The notes: a model not told the origin generated them from the sequence alone. Counted from the stretch's first letter, positions 22,621-34,553 are shown. The stretch is 60,000 bases of DNA from Cristatella mucedo (GCA_009760855.2 WPIO01000169.1:434001-494000), one strand, 5' to 3'. A program made the numbers and translations.

Positions 22621-23658
22621 AGGCTCTTCTCATTGGCCACTGGGCAAGCGGCGACGACCAAGGTGACATAGATGAACTACCTGACCTCAGCCATTAAAGG
22701 CGAGCACCGAAATCCCCGCACCAGAGCCATCCACAAGTTCTCCATAAGAAAAAACTAATTTTACAAAGTTCTAAGGCTTGCAGATGGCTGGGTCACGCTC
22801 GTGAATAAACCCGCATTTCAAAACAATCTGAGTAAATAAGGTCACGTATAAGTATGTCTGCAGGCGCCTGGCTATCTGATAAAAATAGCAAGTAAAAGAA
22901 TCTTTTAATTGTCCTAGCACCGTGGCTTTCCGGGTAGAGGGCTAACCGACCAAAGAACCTAAAGATGCACTTAACTTAACTACCCATGTGGTCCGTGTTA
23001 TATTAACCGCAACGTAGTTCTTGATCAGTTCAGTTCCGGCTCACCACTCACATAATGGGTGAGTACGGCTAAAAAGGAACTTACTAACCTAGACAAAGGT
23101 TTCTTAGTTGGCCGTTCTTTGGCATGTCGTTCGGGATCCGATACCTGTTAGCAGCAGAACGGTGCTTATTAATGATGCGTGTCTTTAATGTCTCTAGCTA
23201 ACCACGTAGCCGTAAACTCTGCATTGATCGAAATCATTGTTTACGGACCTTCATCCTGCCGGTCGGCTCTTAATTTTCATCACCTGTTGCTATCCTCCTC
23301 AACAAATCATAGACGTATGCATTCATCCGATTGGGATAAGCAAGTGAATGAGCAGCCTTCAGGTATTCTGGCTTGTTAAGCACAAATTGGCTGCTATCAG
23401 GGGTGGTGCTTGAAGATAAATTCCACAGCTTTCCCAAACTTGACGGCTGCTAAAACTCGTGAGAATATACTTGCATTTCCTTATTTGCAGTCCTTTTCCA
23501 AACAATTGCAGCGTAATGGTTTACTTGTATGTCGATTAAGTAATCTACAGAACATAAATTGCTAACTTAAACCAGCTTGCCTGATTTTTAGCGGATATGT
23601 AGTCTGGATGCTTACAAAGCATGGGTTGTATCTTATTACTATGATATAATTTCAAAGA

Positions 23659-24200
23659 ATGAAGACTCTCGCTTTCGTTATTCTGGCCGTACTGATAATA
23701 AGCCTGGTAAAGTCTGTGGTAAGTTAAAGTCACCACTTGTGAACTAACCACGTTGACTACTGACAGAAAAATATATTGCATAGCCTGTACGAAGCTATGT
23801 GAGCCACAAAATATAATCTTTTCTAAACCAAAAAAACAATGCATTCAAGTTAATTTTCATTGCAATTACAATAGTTTGGTCGCACCAAGCAGTGACTTGG
23901 TTTTGAGTGATATCTTTGCTTCCGAGTTTTGAGAAAACAGCTGACCTGAGCCCTGAGAAACTTGCTGAAATGGGAGAAGCTTTTAGAGATAACTTTACCT
24001 CGAACGCGAGATCAACTGCATTCGCAGCAGCTCTTTTCTTTAAATTTTTGTGCCACGATGTTAACTTGATAAATAACAAGGCTCCGCGTCTTCTCACTTT
24101 TTCAGAATACGATCAAAACGAGAAGACATTTTGGGGATCCATACTAAAGCAGCTCTTCAAAACGGTTCCAAAGATTGTCGATGCAGTGAAAAATCACTAG
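23659..24200 (+). pseudogene. secreted amphipathic-peptide gene, copy 1, splice sites damaged
   Basis: Three-exon layout as in the intact copy at 54.0 kb. Exon 1 (23,659-23,718) encodes a 20-residue signal peptide starting MKTLAFVILAVL; donor GTAAGT is good. Exon 2 (23,925-23,988) encodes an acidic stretch (SFEKTADLSPEKLAEM...). Its acceptor reads CCG instead of CAG, and its donor is AT instead of GT. Exon 3 (24,106-24,200) encodes EYDQNEK followed by a Lys-rich amphipathic tail ending in KNH and a stop. The second intron is 117 nt, divisible by three and free of stops, so unspliced RNA would read through exons 2 and 3 as one frame (23,907-24,200). A poly(A) signal AATAAA lies at 24,253. By analogy with cationic peptide precursors this may have made an antimicrobial or lytic peptide, but no family match was made. 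Either a pseudogene or a locus using altered splicing. Confidence 0.65.
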
Positions 24201-24578
24201 TAGGCAACGATACAACTAATCACAATCAATAAGTTTCAGTGCTATCAATACCAATAAATTGCTCTTCAGATAACGAAGGAAGTTCCTTTCTTGGAATATC
24301 TAAATGTCCAAAGCTACATGTTTTGACTACACGAGGTAACAAACTTAGAGAAAAAACACCAGTAAGAATCACTGTTGAGAAGACGGCCGTTTACAAAATT
24401 TTATTCGACTGCAACGCCTATAGCCTAGATAACATATCTCAGTTACCTGTTAGTGCAAGGGTGCAGAGATTTCTTGCAGCTAATTACAGTATTCTTTTAG
24501 ATAACTGCAACATTAGTACACACGGTGACGTCTTAATCGCTCCTTTAGAGGATACTATCACTAAGATCTGGTTATAAT

Positions 24579-24581
<3 letters not shown>

Positions 24582-24644
<63 letters not shown>

Positions 24645-24700
24645 TATACACACACGTATATATATATATATATATATATACGTATATATATATGTATAAA
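24582..24700. repeat. (CA)n/(TA)n microsatellite
   Basis: A pure CA run followed by alternating TA with short CA/CG interruptions. It lies about 380 bp past the stop of peptide-gene copy 1, directly after 'gatactatcactaagatctgg'. Microsatellites sit at the matching place in the other units. Confidence 0.95.
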
Positions 24701-26209
24701 TTCATTTATTTGTAAACGCATCTACTATGTTCACACATAATTTTAGTTGACCTTAGTCATCACTGATTCGTCGTTGCATACAGCAGTCAACGCTTTTTTT
24801 TAAATAATTGATGAGACTTTCACGATCGTTAAATGTATGACACCACAACGGTGAAGCATCAAGACTGTTTTTGGCTGAGTTGATGTTTCTAAAAGAGGGG
24901 TAGCATGTAGTATTATAATCTCTGGTTTCCTATGTCCCATAACTTTAGAGCCCTGTATAGGTCTTCCCGATTTCAAAACGAACAGACCTACATGCATCAA
25001 TCAAACATGATCGATCATCCATGATCGCTCAACATACATCCTCGGATCGCTTTGAGTTACTCTTTATAAGCCACTATCTGTTAAAACTGTCCCAGTTTTG
25101 AGGAGCTCTAGTTCAAATAACCTGAAGTTATGGATTGTATTCTACGACCATCACTGGTTAGGTTGGATATTTATTGTAGATTTATCTAACTATTACACAC
25201 ATTGAGTAACCTCTGAAATGAAAGAATCTATGCTATCATCTGAGATACGTGTATGAGCCATATATTTGTGCTTAAATGCCAGCAAAGCATTCGAAGTGAG
25301 CATGGATGCGAACGTTTTTTGGTGTCACTTCAGCTTTAACCATTACTTGTATCGAAACCCCTAATTGGGGCGGAACCCAGCTCAATAACTTTCTAGAGCT
25401 CAGGAAAGGATATTTTACTATCGCAAAGTTACAAGGAGTTAGCATCCGCAGGAGCTATCACGCAATCATTTTTCGTGCCACTGTGTGCTGTGATCCCTTG
25501 AGCGTCGAAATCCGCGTATCCGGCTCTGTATTCACGAATATAGTCTTAAGGGGGTAAGTCCGGGAGTATTAGGAGTTACCCCCTATTATAAAGCAGTAAA
25601 ACTAGCTTGAGATAACAACTATGAGTCGTTAGCAATTATTATCGCATTGAATTACTCAATTTCAACGTCACACACGTCGTATGCTGCTTACGCCCTCCTA
25701 TAATCTTGGCAAGAAAAATCGCACTCGAATATTTAAAAAAGCTGCAGATTTGAGAGGAATTATGGCAATGCCCAAACCTCTTTTCACTTCTAGCAGCTGG
25801 TATGTGTGCGTCAGGACTAAGCGTTGCAATTCCCACACAATCAAGAAGGTAAATATATAAAACGCGCTCATATTGTATCATCGCTAATATCGTAACATAT
25901 CAAGACCATGTCCATAATACATAGGCATATGCTTATACATGTTCCAAAGCTGGTAGGAAATATACCAATGGCTCCTTGGCCTAGTAGAGCTTAATGCCAC
26001 AGCCAACTGCAGAGGAAAATACTGAAGGCAACGGTTCTTCTTCGGAAGATAACTATCTCTAATTGTATCTCAGCAATTACTATTAAGTTACTGAGAAGAA
26101 TGAAATTCAGTCGGAGCGTTATTTATATAATTTGCAGCCTAATAGATAAGGATTCAAATTTAATGCATTCTACCCTTCCTCACTTATTCAGCCTTAACAG
26201 TCATTTAGT

Positions 26210-26735
26210 TTCGACGCCAGGGGGGCAGAATAATTCCACTTTTAAGGCAGCGACGGAGTATCTCCTTCGTACGTAGCTGAACTGCAGCACCAGTTTCAGC
26301 TTCTTCGCGCCCTCAGGTCCTGTACAGACAGTCAAGGAGCTGTTCAATTCCTCCGCTTTGAGACCGTTGGTGACCGGAGCTTCAGCTCTGCGGGTCCTTG
26401 ACTGTGAAATTCGTGTGGACAATTCCTACACAACGACAACTACTCTCCTGCTGCCGAGTATGGCTCATACATTTTAGCCTTCCTGAGCTGCTACTTCCTT
26501 GCTTCTCACTACCTCAACTGCTCTCTCTTGACTCTGTTAGGCTACCCACTTTCTCATTGTTGCGTGAGACGAAGTCGGTTGGCTAACATATGCGTACCAA
26601 AAGTCACTTAGGCTGTGAGTGGGCTATACAAAACGCTCTCGCGTAACACTCATGTAGTCTTTGGGGATTTGTGGAGTTACAGACGGAGATACGCTACATT
26701 ACATTTCCGGTCCGAACGAATGAACAGGCGTTGCA
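26210..26735 (+). mobile_element. LINE family B 3' fragment
   Basis: Translation pieces include LLQHQFQLLRALRS-like and TVGDRSFSSAG(P)-like blocks, then the nucleotide match to 'gacaattcctacacaacgac' and the FSLLRETKSVG segment (26,530-26,585). It ends in the family terminal block 'gagttacagacggagatacg' (26,683). The same fragment is at 31.52-32.02 kb, so it was present before unit duplication. Confidence 0.75.
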
Positions 26736-27289
26736 TCTAAAGGCTGAATTGAAGAGACTTATCGTAATACAACGAAGTATTCGAGCAATAGAATAAACTC
26801 TACCTAGGTGCAAGCTACCTTAAAAGCAGTGCTGTGTGACGCGACAGCACGACTGACGTCAGGGGTCCATGCCAGCTCGCAAGAAACCTATCTGTCTAAC
26901 CTCGTCGCATCTGCAAGTGAGAACCACTATTGACTAGCTAAACGCTAGAGCTTTGATCAGTGAAGTACTTTTCGCCGAACGAGGGTATAACGCCTCCTGG
27001 TACACAACTCTTCTTGTGTGAAGCGGATATCCGCAAGTGTATTATATAGAGCGGTCGAGATATTACGTACGGAATAGCGACATTCACGGTAAAACCTGTT
27101 TTTTCTGTCTACACTTTCTCTGGATCTCACATATCACCGACTCGTTAGTCGAAAAATGAGTGGACTCAAATTTTCTCTATTTCGGCAGGTCGTATATGCG
27201 CATTAGCAATCGATGTGAGGCTGTTACAAATGTCGAGAATTGTACTAGCGAATGCTATAAGTTAGTACAGAAACCACTGTAGATTAATA

Positions 27290-27880
27290 TGGATAACAAT
27301 AATGCGTTCGCTAAAGAGTCATCGGACAACTTAATATATTTCTAGGCGCTTTGCATTTGCCGCAAGCCAAGTAAAATCGAATGCTTAGTAGTAGCATGCT
27401 CAATAAACGACAAGAAGCACATTGTTAAGGGTGACCGGCAGGATCAGCATGCAAGTATAGTTAGTGGCAGCATAGACAGTTTTAGCAAACCCAAATACGT
27501 GAAGGACGAATCACAGCAATGCACGAAATTCCGTCCTTTCATAATAGTCAAGTAACGAGATGTCGTGACACAAGTCGTTAGTGAGTTCCAAGGTTCAAAC
27601 ATCTTAAACTCAAATCAAGGTCACCAAAACATTTAAGATTTGTCCGAGGAATATTTGAACAGGTAGATTCAGAAAAGCGGGTGGAACAATGCTTAGGCAG
27701 GTGGGTAGTAGAACTGATAGATAGACAGCAAAAAAAGCACGATGAACAAAAAAAACTAGTGGCGGAACCTTGAGGTCGGTGCGTCCTTTGACTAAGAGCC
27801 ACAGCAAGTCGGTGATAAATGGTGGCACGTGGCAACTGCAAAGCTCATGACAGACATTTTTAATTTGAATAACGACAAAT
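27290..27880 (-). mobile_element. degraded LINE family A 3' part within unit 2
   Basis: Counterpart of 21,995-22,620. Reverse-strand translation at 27,780-27,870 shows CHELCSCHVPPFITDLLWLLVKGRTD, close to the unit 1 version, with the LINE 3' tail at 27,300-27,350. Confidence 0.7.
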
Positions 27881-28932
27881 CGAAGAGAATTGCTATCGAG
27901 GCTCTTCTCATTTGTCACTGCACAAGAGTCCATGACCGAGGTGACATAGATCAACTACCTGACCTCGGCCATTAAAGGCGAGCACCGAAATCCCAGCACC
28001 GGAGCCGTCCACTATTTCTCCGTAAAAGAACTATGTTTGCGTAGTTCAAAGGGTTGCAAATGGCTTCGCCAGGTTCACGAATAAAACCCGCATTTCAAAA
28101 TAATAAGAGTAAATAAAGCGCACGTATACGTATATCTGCAGGCGCCTGGCTATCTGATAGAAATAGCAAGTAAAAAAATCTCTCAATTGTCCTAGCACCG
28201 TGGCTTACCTAGTAGATGGCTAACAGACCAAAGAACCTAATGACGCGCCTTACTTAACTGCCCGTATGGTCCGTGTTATATTAACCGCAACTCAGTTCTT
28301 GATTAGTTCAGTTCGGGCTTGCTACTCGCGTTAAGGGTGAACGGCTACAGACGAACTAGCTCGCCTAGACAAAGGTTTCTTAGGTAGGCGTTCTTTAGAG
28401 ATCTGTTGCCTGTGAAGCCGCTGAACGGTGCTTTATAATGACGTGTGTCTTTAATGGCTCTAGCTAACCACGTAGCCGTAAACTCTGCATTGATCGAAAT
28501 CATTGTTTACGGACCGTCCTCCAGGCGGTCGGCTCTTAATTTTTGTTATGCGTTCCTATCCTCCTTTACAAATCATTGACTTATGCATTTAATCTGATTG
28601 AGACTTTCGAAGCACCTGAATGAGCAGCCTTCAGGTACGCTGGTTAGCATAGCACAAACTGGCTGTTACCAGGGATGCTGCTTGAAGGTAAATTCTAACG
28701 CTCTTGCAAACTTTGATGGCAGTAAAAACTCGTGAGAAGATACTTGCATTTCCTTATTCGCAGTCCTTTCTCAAGAACTTGCAGCACAATTGTTTCGTTG
28801 TCCTTTGATTAGGTAGTTTACAGAACAGAAATTGCTAACTTAAACTATCTTGCCTGATTTTCATCAGATATGTGGCGTGGATGCATACTTACCGTGTATG
28901 ATATCTTATTACTACGATATAATTTCAGAAAA

Positions 28933-29452
28933 ATGAAGACTATCGCTGTCCTCATAATGGCAGTTTTGATGATAAGCCTGGTAAAGTCTGAGGTAAGGTA
29001 AATACAGCACAGCTGAACTAAACACGTTGACTACTGACAGTATGATATATTGCTTAGCTTTTACTACGCTATGTGAGCTACGAAATCTAAACTTTACCAA
29101 GCCAAAAAACCAAAGCATTCAAGTTAATTTTCATTGCAATTACAATAGTTTTGTCGCACCAAGCAGTGACTTAGTTTTGCATGACATCTTTATTTCAGAG
29201 TTTTGAGAAAACAACTGACCTGAGCCCAGAGCAGCTTGCTGAAATGGAAGAATCTTTTAGAGGTAACTTTACCTCGAACGCGAGATCAACTGCTTTCGAT
29301 TAAGCTCTTTTCTTTAAATTTTTGTGCCGTGATGTTAACTTAATAGATTACGAGCTTACGCCACTTCTCACTTTTCAGAATACGATGAAAACGAGAAGAG
29401 GGATTTCAATGGAAGATCGCCGTACCATCCTGGAATCGTGGTTAAAGACTGA
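28933..29452 (+). pseudogene. secreted peptide gene, copy 2, tail out of frame
   Basis: Exon 1 (28,933-28,992) encodes the signal peptide MKTIAVLIMAVLMISLVKSE; donor GTAAGG. Exon 2 (29,199-29,262) has a clean CAG acceptor and GTAACT donor and encodes SFEKTTDLSPEQLAEMEESF plus one residue. Exon 3 starts at 29,379 after a CAG acceptor with EYDENEKR. It then diverges from the other copies: the Lys-rich amphipathic tail is replaced by a different, non-amphipathic sequence (DFNGRSPYHPG...) ending at TGA 29,450-29,452. Nucleotide comparison with copy 3 shows indels right after the Lys-Arg codons. A poly(A) signal is at 29,527. Splicing looks intact, so a secreted protein of altered tail is possible, but loss of the mature peptide suggests decay. 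Confidence 0.65.
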
Positions 29453-30854
29453 CGACACAGTGAAAAAACACCAGCAGGCAACGATACGTCTAATCACCAT
29501 CAATGAGTTTCAGTGCTAGCAATACAAATAAATTGTCGTTCAGATGACTCTGAATTTTACTTTTTTGGATAATCAAAATATCCAAAGCTAGATGTTTTTA
29601 TTATACGAGGTAACTAATCTAGAGAAAAACAACACCATTAAAAATCACTGATTATAAGAAGGCTGTTACTGAAAATTAGTTAACTGCAATGCGTTCAGCA
29701 TAGATAACACATCTGAGTTGCCTGTTAATGCAAAGGTGTAAAAATTTCTTGCAGCAAATTGCAAGATTCTTTTAGATAACTGCAACTTTATTACACACTG
29801 ACGTCTTAATCACTCCTTTAGAGGATACTATCTCTAAGATCTGGCTCATAATATATTTGCATACATATACGTATATATATTTATATAGATATAGCCGTGT
29901 ATAAATTCATTTATTTACAAACGTAGCCACTACGTTCACACCTAATTTTAGTTGATATTAGTTATTACTGATTCGTCGATGTATACGGCAGTCATCGTTT
30001 TTTTTTATATAACGGGTGATACTTTCACGACCGTTAAATGTATTCCACCACAACTGTCAAGCACTAAGACTGTTTTTACTTAGCGAATGTTTGTCCCAAA
30101 GGGGTGGCGTGTTATACTATAATCCCTGGCTTCCTATGTCCCATACCTTTAGAGTCCTGTATAAGTATCCCCGATTTCAAAGCCCGTAGACTTACCTGCG
30201 GGCGTTTGATCGCTCAACATACATCACCGAATCGCTTTCACTTATTATTTATATGCCACCATCTGTTTAAGACTTTCCCAGTTTTAAGGAGCTCAAGTTC
30301 CAATATCCTGAACTTTTGAAACTCTTCTCCGATCATCACTGGGTAGATCGGATATTTATTGTAGATTTACCTAACTATTAGAGTCATCGAGTAACCTCGG
30401 AAATCAAAGAATCTTTGCTATAATCTGAGATACGTGTATGGGCGAATTATTTGATCTCAAATGCCAGCAAAGCATTTGAAGTAAGTATGGATGAAAACGT
30501 TTTGTGTGTGTGTCACTTCTGCTTCAACTATATTTATCGAAACCCCGAATTTAGGCGGAACTCAGCTGAATAACTTTCTAGAGCTCAGGACATGATATTT
30601 CACGATCGGAAAGTGTAAAGGAGTTAGCTTCCGCTGCAGCTATCAGGCAATCAGTACTCGAGCCACTGTATGCTGTGATCACTTGAACGTGGAAACCCAA
30701 GTATCCGGCTTGGTATTCACAAATGCATTCATAAGCAGTAAGACTAGCTGTAGATAGCAGCTATGAGTAATTAGAAATTATTATCGCATTGAATTACTCT
30801 ATCAAAATGTCACACGCGTCGAATGCTGCTGAAGCTTCAATATCCAGTTAGATA

Positions 30855-30990
30855 GCTGGTTTGGCCTAGCGGTTAAGGCGCTCGCCCCGAATAAGGTCTG
30901 ACTGAGGTCGTTGGCTCGAGCCCCGAGGCATATGTGAAGCACCTGAACAGAGATTAAGTGCTCTTGGGGTGCTATATAAATCAATTATAA
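30855..30990 (+). mobile_element. tRNA-SINE (SINE-2) with LINE-like tail
   Basis: The head has a clear A box (TGGCCTAGCGGTTAAGGCG) and B box (GGCTCGAGCCC). It continues with 'cgaggcatatgtgaagcacc' and a short hairpin-like tail (caccttgaacagagattaagtgctcttgggg type) resembling the LINE A 3' tail, then 'gctatataaatc'. Length about 135 bp. Confidence 0.85.
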
Positions 30991-31514
30991 GCTCGCCTAA
31001 AATCTTAGCCAGAAAAAAAGAAATTTAATTGTAAGAAAACCACGGATTTGAGAGGAATTCTGGAAATGCCCAAACCTCGTTTCACTTTTAGCAGCTGGTA
31101 TGTGTGTGTCAGCACAAAGCGTTGCAATTCCCACAGAATCAGGAAGATAAAAGATAGGAAAAGCTCTCTGATCGTAACATCGCTAACATCGTAACATATC
31201 AAGACCATATCCATAACACAACCCATATCCTTTTAAGTGTTCAACAGCTGGCAGGTAACATACCAATGGCTCCTTGGCCTAGTAGAGCCCTATGCCACGG
31301 CTGACTGCTGAAAGAAATCTTGTTTCAAAACTGATGGCAACGGTTCTTCTTTGGTAGATAGCTATATCTAAGTGCATCACTGCAATGAATTTTAAAGAAA
31401 TGCGTAGAATAAATCTCAGTAGGAATCCTAATGATGTAACTTAAGCCTCTTAGATAAGGATTCGAATTTAATGCATTCCACTCTTCCCCACTGGCTTACC
31501 CTTAGCAGTCATTA

Positions 31515-32015
31515 AGTTCCGACGGCAGGGGGCAGAAGAATTACACTATGTGAGCATCGACGGATTATCTCCTTCGTACGTCGCTGAACTGCTGCACCAC
31601 TTTCAGCCTCTTCGTGCCCTCAGGTCCTTGACGGAAAATGAATGAGCTGTTTTATTCCTCGCCTTCAAGACTGCTGGCGACAGAAGCTTCAGCTCTGCAG
31701 GTCCTAGACTGTGAAATTCGCTTCGACAATTCTTACGTAACAACTAATCTTCTGCTGCCGAGTTTAGCTCATCCATTTGGCCGTCCTGGGCGGCTACTTC
31801 CTTGCTACTCGCTACCTCAACTGCTCTCCTGACTCTGCTGTAATTCCCGCTTTCTCTTTGGCGCGTGAGACGAAGTCTGTTGGCCACTGAATGCGTCACG
31901 GAAGCTACTTTGGCTGTGAGTGGGCTATAGAAAACGCTCCTGCCTAAAACTCATCCAGTTCAGATGTAATCGTGGAGTTACACACGAAGATACGTTACAT
32001 TGTGTTTCCGGTGTA
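31515..32015 (+). mobile_element. LINE family B 3' fragment in unit 3
   Basis: Counterpart of 26,210-26,735. Recognisable pieces are VRR(Y)/AALLHHFQPLRALRS, LLATEASALQVLDCEIRF and the FSL-RETKSVGH segment, closing with 'ggagttacacacgaagatacg' (31,974). Confidence 0.75.
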
Positions 32016-33627
32016 AAAGAATAAACAGGCATGGCATCCAACGGCTGAATTGAAGAGACTTATTAAACCACGACGAAGTAATTTTGCGGTAGATGCAAAC
32101 CTCTACCTACGTGTATGCTACCTTAAAATCAGTGCTGTGTGAAGTGACAGCACGAATGACGTCCGGGGTCCGTGCCAGCTTGCAAGCAACTTATCTGTCT
32201 AACCTTGTTTTATTAGGAAGTGAGAACAACTATTGACTAGCTAAACCGTAAAACTTTGGCCGGTGGAGTACTTTTTGCCAAGCCAGCGTATAAGGCATCC
32301 CGGTACACAAGTCTTCTTGTGTGAAACGGATTGCCGCAAGTGTATTATATAAAGCAGTTGACATATTACGTCTGTAATAGAAAAATTCACAGTAAACACC
32401 TTTATTGTATGTCCACACTTTCTCTGAATCACACATATTACCGACTTGGAGGTCGAAAATGAGTGGATTCAAATATGCCCAATTTCTGCAGCTCCTATAT
32501 ACGCATTAGCAATCGATGTGAGCATTTTACGAATTTCAAGAATTTTACTAGCCACGGCTACAAGTTAGTGCACAAACCACTGTAGATTAATATGAATGAC
32601 AATAATACGTTCGCTAAAGCGTCATCAGACGACTTGATCTCTTTCTAGGTGCTTCGCATTTGCCGCAAGCGAAGTACAATCGAATGCTTAGTGGTAGCAT
32701 AGTTCTCCGTAAAAAAACTTAATTTACAAAGTTCTTAGGTTTGAAGATGGCTGCGTCACGTTTACGGAAAAGACCAGCATTTAAAAAAAATCCGAGTAAA
32801 TAAAGAGCACGTTTACGTATATCTGCTGTCGCCTGGCTATCTGAAAGAAATAGCAAGTAAAAGAATCTTTGAATTGACCTAGCACCGTAGCTTTCTTCGT
32901 AGACGGCTAAAAGACCAAAGAACCTAAAGAAGCTGTTAACTTTACTACCCGTATGGTCCGTGTTATATTAACTGCAACGTAGTTCTTGATTAGTTCAGTT
33001 CCTGCTCACCACTCACATAATGGGTAAGTACGGCTACAAAGAAACTTACTGGTCTAGACAGAGGTTTCCTAGTTGGGCTTTATTCGGCATGTCGTTAGGG
33101 ATCCGTTTCCTGTTAGCCGCTGAATGGTTCTCCATAATGATATGTCTCTTTAATGTCTCTAGCTTACCACATAGCCGCACACTCCGTGGGTGATCGCAAT
33201 TATTGTTTACGGACCATCCTAGCGGTCGGCTCTTAATTTTCATCACCTGTTGGTATGCTCCTTAACAAATCATAGACTTATGCATTTATCCTAATGAGAT
33301 TTTCTATGCATCTAAATGAGCAGTCTTCAGGTATGTTGGTTAGTATACCACAAATTGGCTCTTATCAGGGATGGTGCTTGAAGGTAAATTCAAACGCTTT
33401 CGCAAACTTGATGGCGGTAAAAACTCGTGGGAAGATACTTGCATTTCCTTTTTCGCAGTCCTTTCCCAAGAACCTACAGCGTAATGGTTTCATTGTCCTT
33501 TGATTAAGTAACATGCAGAACAGAAATTGCTAACTTGAACTAGCTTGCCTGGTTTTCACCACAGTTGTAGCGTGGATGCTTACTTAGCTTGCATTATATC
33601 TTATTACTACGATAACATTTCAGAAAA

Positions 33628-34225
33628 ATGAAGATTATCGCTGTCGTCATCATGGCCGTACTGATGATAAGCCTGGTAAAGTCTGCCGTAAGTTAAAGTC
33701 TGCAGAGGTGAACTAAACACGTTGACTACTGACAGTATGATATATTGCTTAGCTTTTACTACGCTATGTGAGCTACGAAATCTAAACTTTACCAAGCCAA
33801 AAAACCAAAGCATTCAAGTTAATTTTCATTGCAATTGAAATAGTTTTGTCGCACCAAGCAGTGGCTTAGTTTTGCATGACATCTTTTTTTCCGAGTTTTG
33901 AGAAAACAACTGACCTGAGCCCAGAGCAGCTTGCTGAAATGGAAGAATCTTTTAGAGGTAATTTTACCTCGAACGCGAGATCAACTGCACTCGCTGCAGC
34001 TCTTTTCTTTTCATTTTCGTGGCGCGATGTTAACTTGATAAATAACGAGGTTCTGCTACTTATAACTTTTCAGAATACGATGACAACGAGAAGAGATTTT
34101 TGGGAGCCCTACTGAAACTGCTCTGGAAGGTGGTTCCCACGCTTGTCAAAGCAGTGAAACATCAATATTTGGCGACGATACATCTAATCACCATCAATGA
34201 GTTTCAGTGCTATCAATACAAATAA
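33628..34225 (+). pseudogene. secreted amphipathic-peptide gene, copy 3, acceptor lost and stop lost
   Basis: Exon 1 (33,628-33,687) encodes a 20-residue signal peptide starting MKIIAVVIMAVL; donor GTAAGT. Exon 2 (33,894-33,957) is coding-intact with a GTAATT donor, but its acceptor reads CCG instead of CAG, and the next AG would shift the frame into a stop. Exon 3 (from 34,074, CAG acceptor) encodes EYDDNEKR, then an amphipathic Lys-rich tail beginning FLG with a central Val-Val-Pro and ending in KHQ. The stop used by copy 4 (TAG) is TAT here, so the frame runs 19 residues further to TAA at 34,223-34,225. That new stop lies inside the AATAAA signal (34,221-34,226). Function, if any, would be as for copy 4; the lesions argue that this copy is decaying. 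Confidence 0.7.
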
Positions 34226-34540
34226 ATGATCGTTTAGATGACGTAGAAAGTTACTTTTTGGCATATGCAAATAATTAAAGCTACATATATTAATTACACG
34301 AGGTAACGAATCTAAAGAAAAACAACACCAGTAATAACGACTGTTTAGAAGATGGCTGTTTATGAAAATGTACTAGACTGCAATGCGTTCAGCCTTAGAG
34401 AACACATCTGCGTTCCTGTTAATGCAAAGGTGTAGAAATTGCTTGCAGCTAATTGCAATATTCTTTTAGAAAACAGCAACTTTACTACACACGGTGACGT
34501 CTTAATCACTCCGTTAGAGGATACTATCACTAAGATCTGG

Positions 34541-34553
34541 TTAATATATATAT

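Larger units (their letters stand above)
21720..26100 (+). repeat. tandem peptide-gene unit 1
   Basis: First of three neighbouring units (21.72-26.10, 26.10-31.43, 31.43-35.97) that share order and sequence: 'tatagagcggt(t/c)gagatattacg' near the left, a reverse LINE A fragment, a 'cgtggtccgtgttatattaac' type block about 0.7 kb before the gene, the three-exon peptide gene, a TA/CA microsatellite, then 'ccggctc(t/g)gtattcac' and 'gcaattcccac' blocks. Unit 1 lacks the family B LINE fragment present at the left of units 2 and 3. Confidence 0.85.
26100..31430 (+). repeat. tandem peptide-gene unit 2
   Basis: Same order as unit 1 with an added family B LINE fragment at its left and a SINE-2 insertion near 30.86 kb. 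Blocks such as 'gcaagtgtattatatagagc' (27,035) and 'ccggcttggtattcac' (30,704) align with units 1 and 3. Confidence 0.85.

Noticed and set aside
24484-24705. Tyr/Ile/Val repeat protein on the reverse strand
   Set aside because: It is the translation of a TA/CA microsatellite.
30855-30930. Functional tRNA gene
   Set aside because: A and B boxes are present, but the cloverleaf is degraded, there are several diverged copies, and each runs into the same non-tRNA body and LINE-like tail. These are SINEs.
33046-33246. Antisense frame in unit 3 also found at 53,390-53,662
   Set aside because: Same reason: near-identical non-coding sequence. Not open in units 1 or 2.
33294-33503. 69-codon frame upstream of copy 3, almost identical at 53,671-53,880
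   Set aside because: Conservation between units 3 and 4 is explained by their recent duplication. The matching stretch in unit 1 (from 23,345) hits a stop after about ten residues, so coding selection is not supported.
33876-34115. 79-codon frame at copy 3 reading through exon 2 into NARSTALAAALFF
   Set aside because: The part after the exon 2 end is the GT...CAG intron. It shifts out of frame with exon 3 in copies 2, 3 and 4, and the continuation ends at an unrelated stop.
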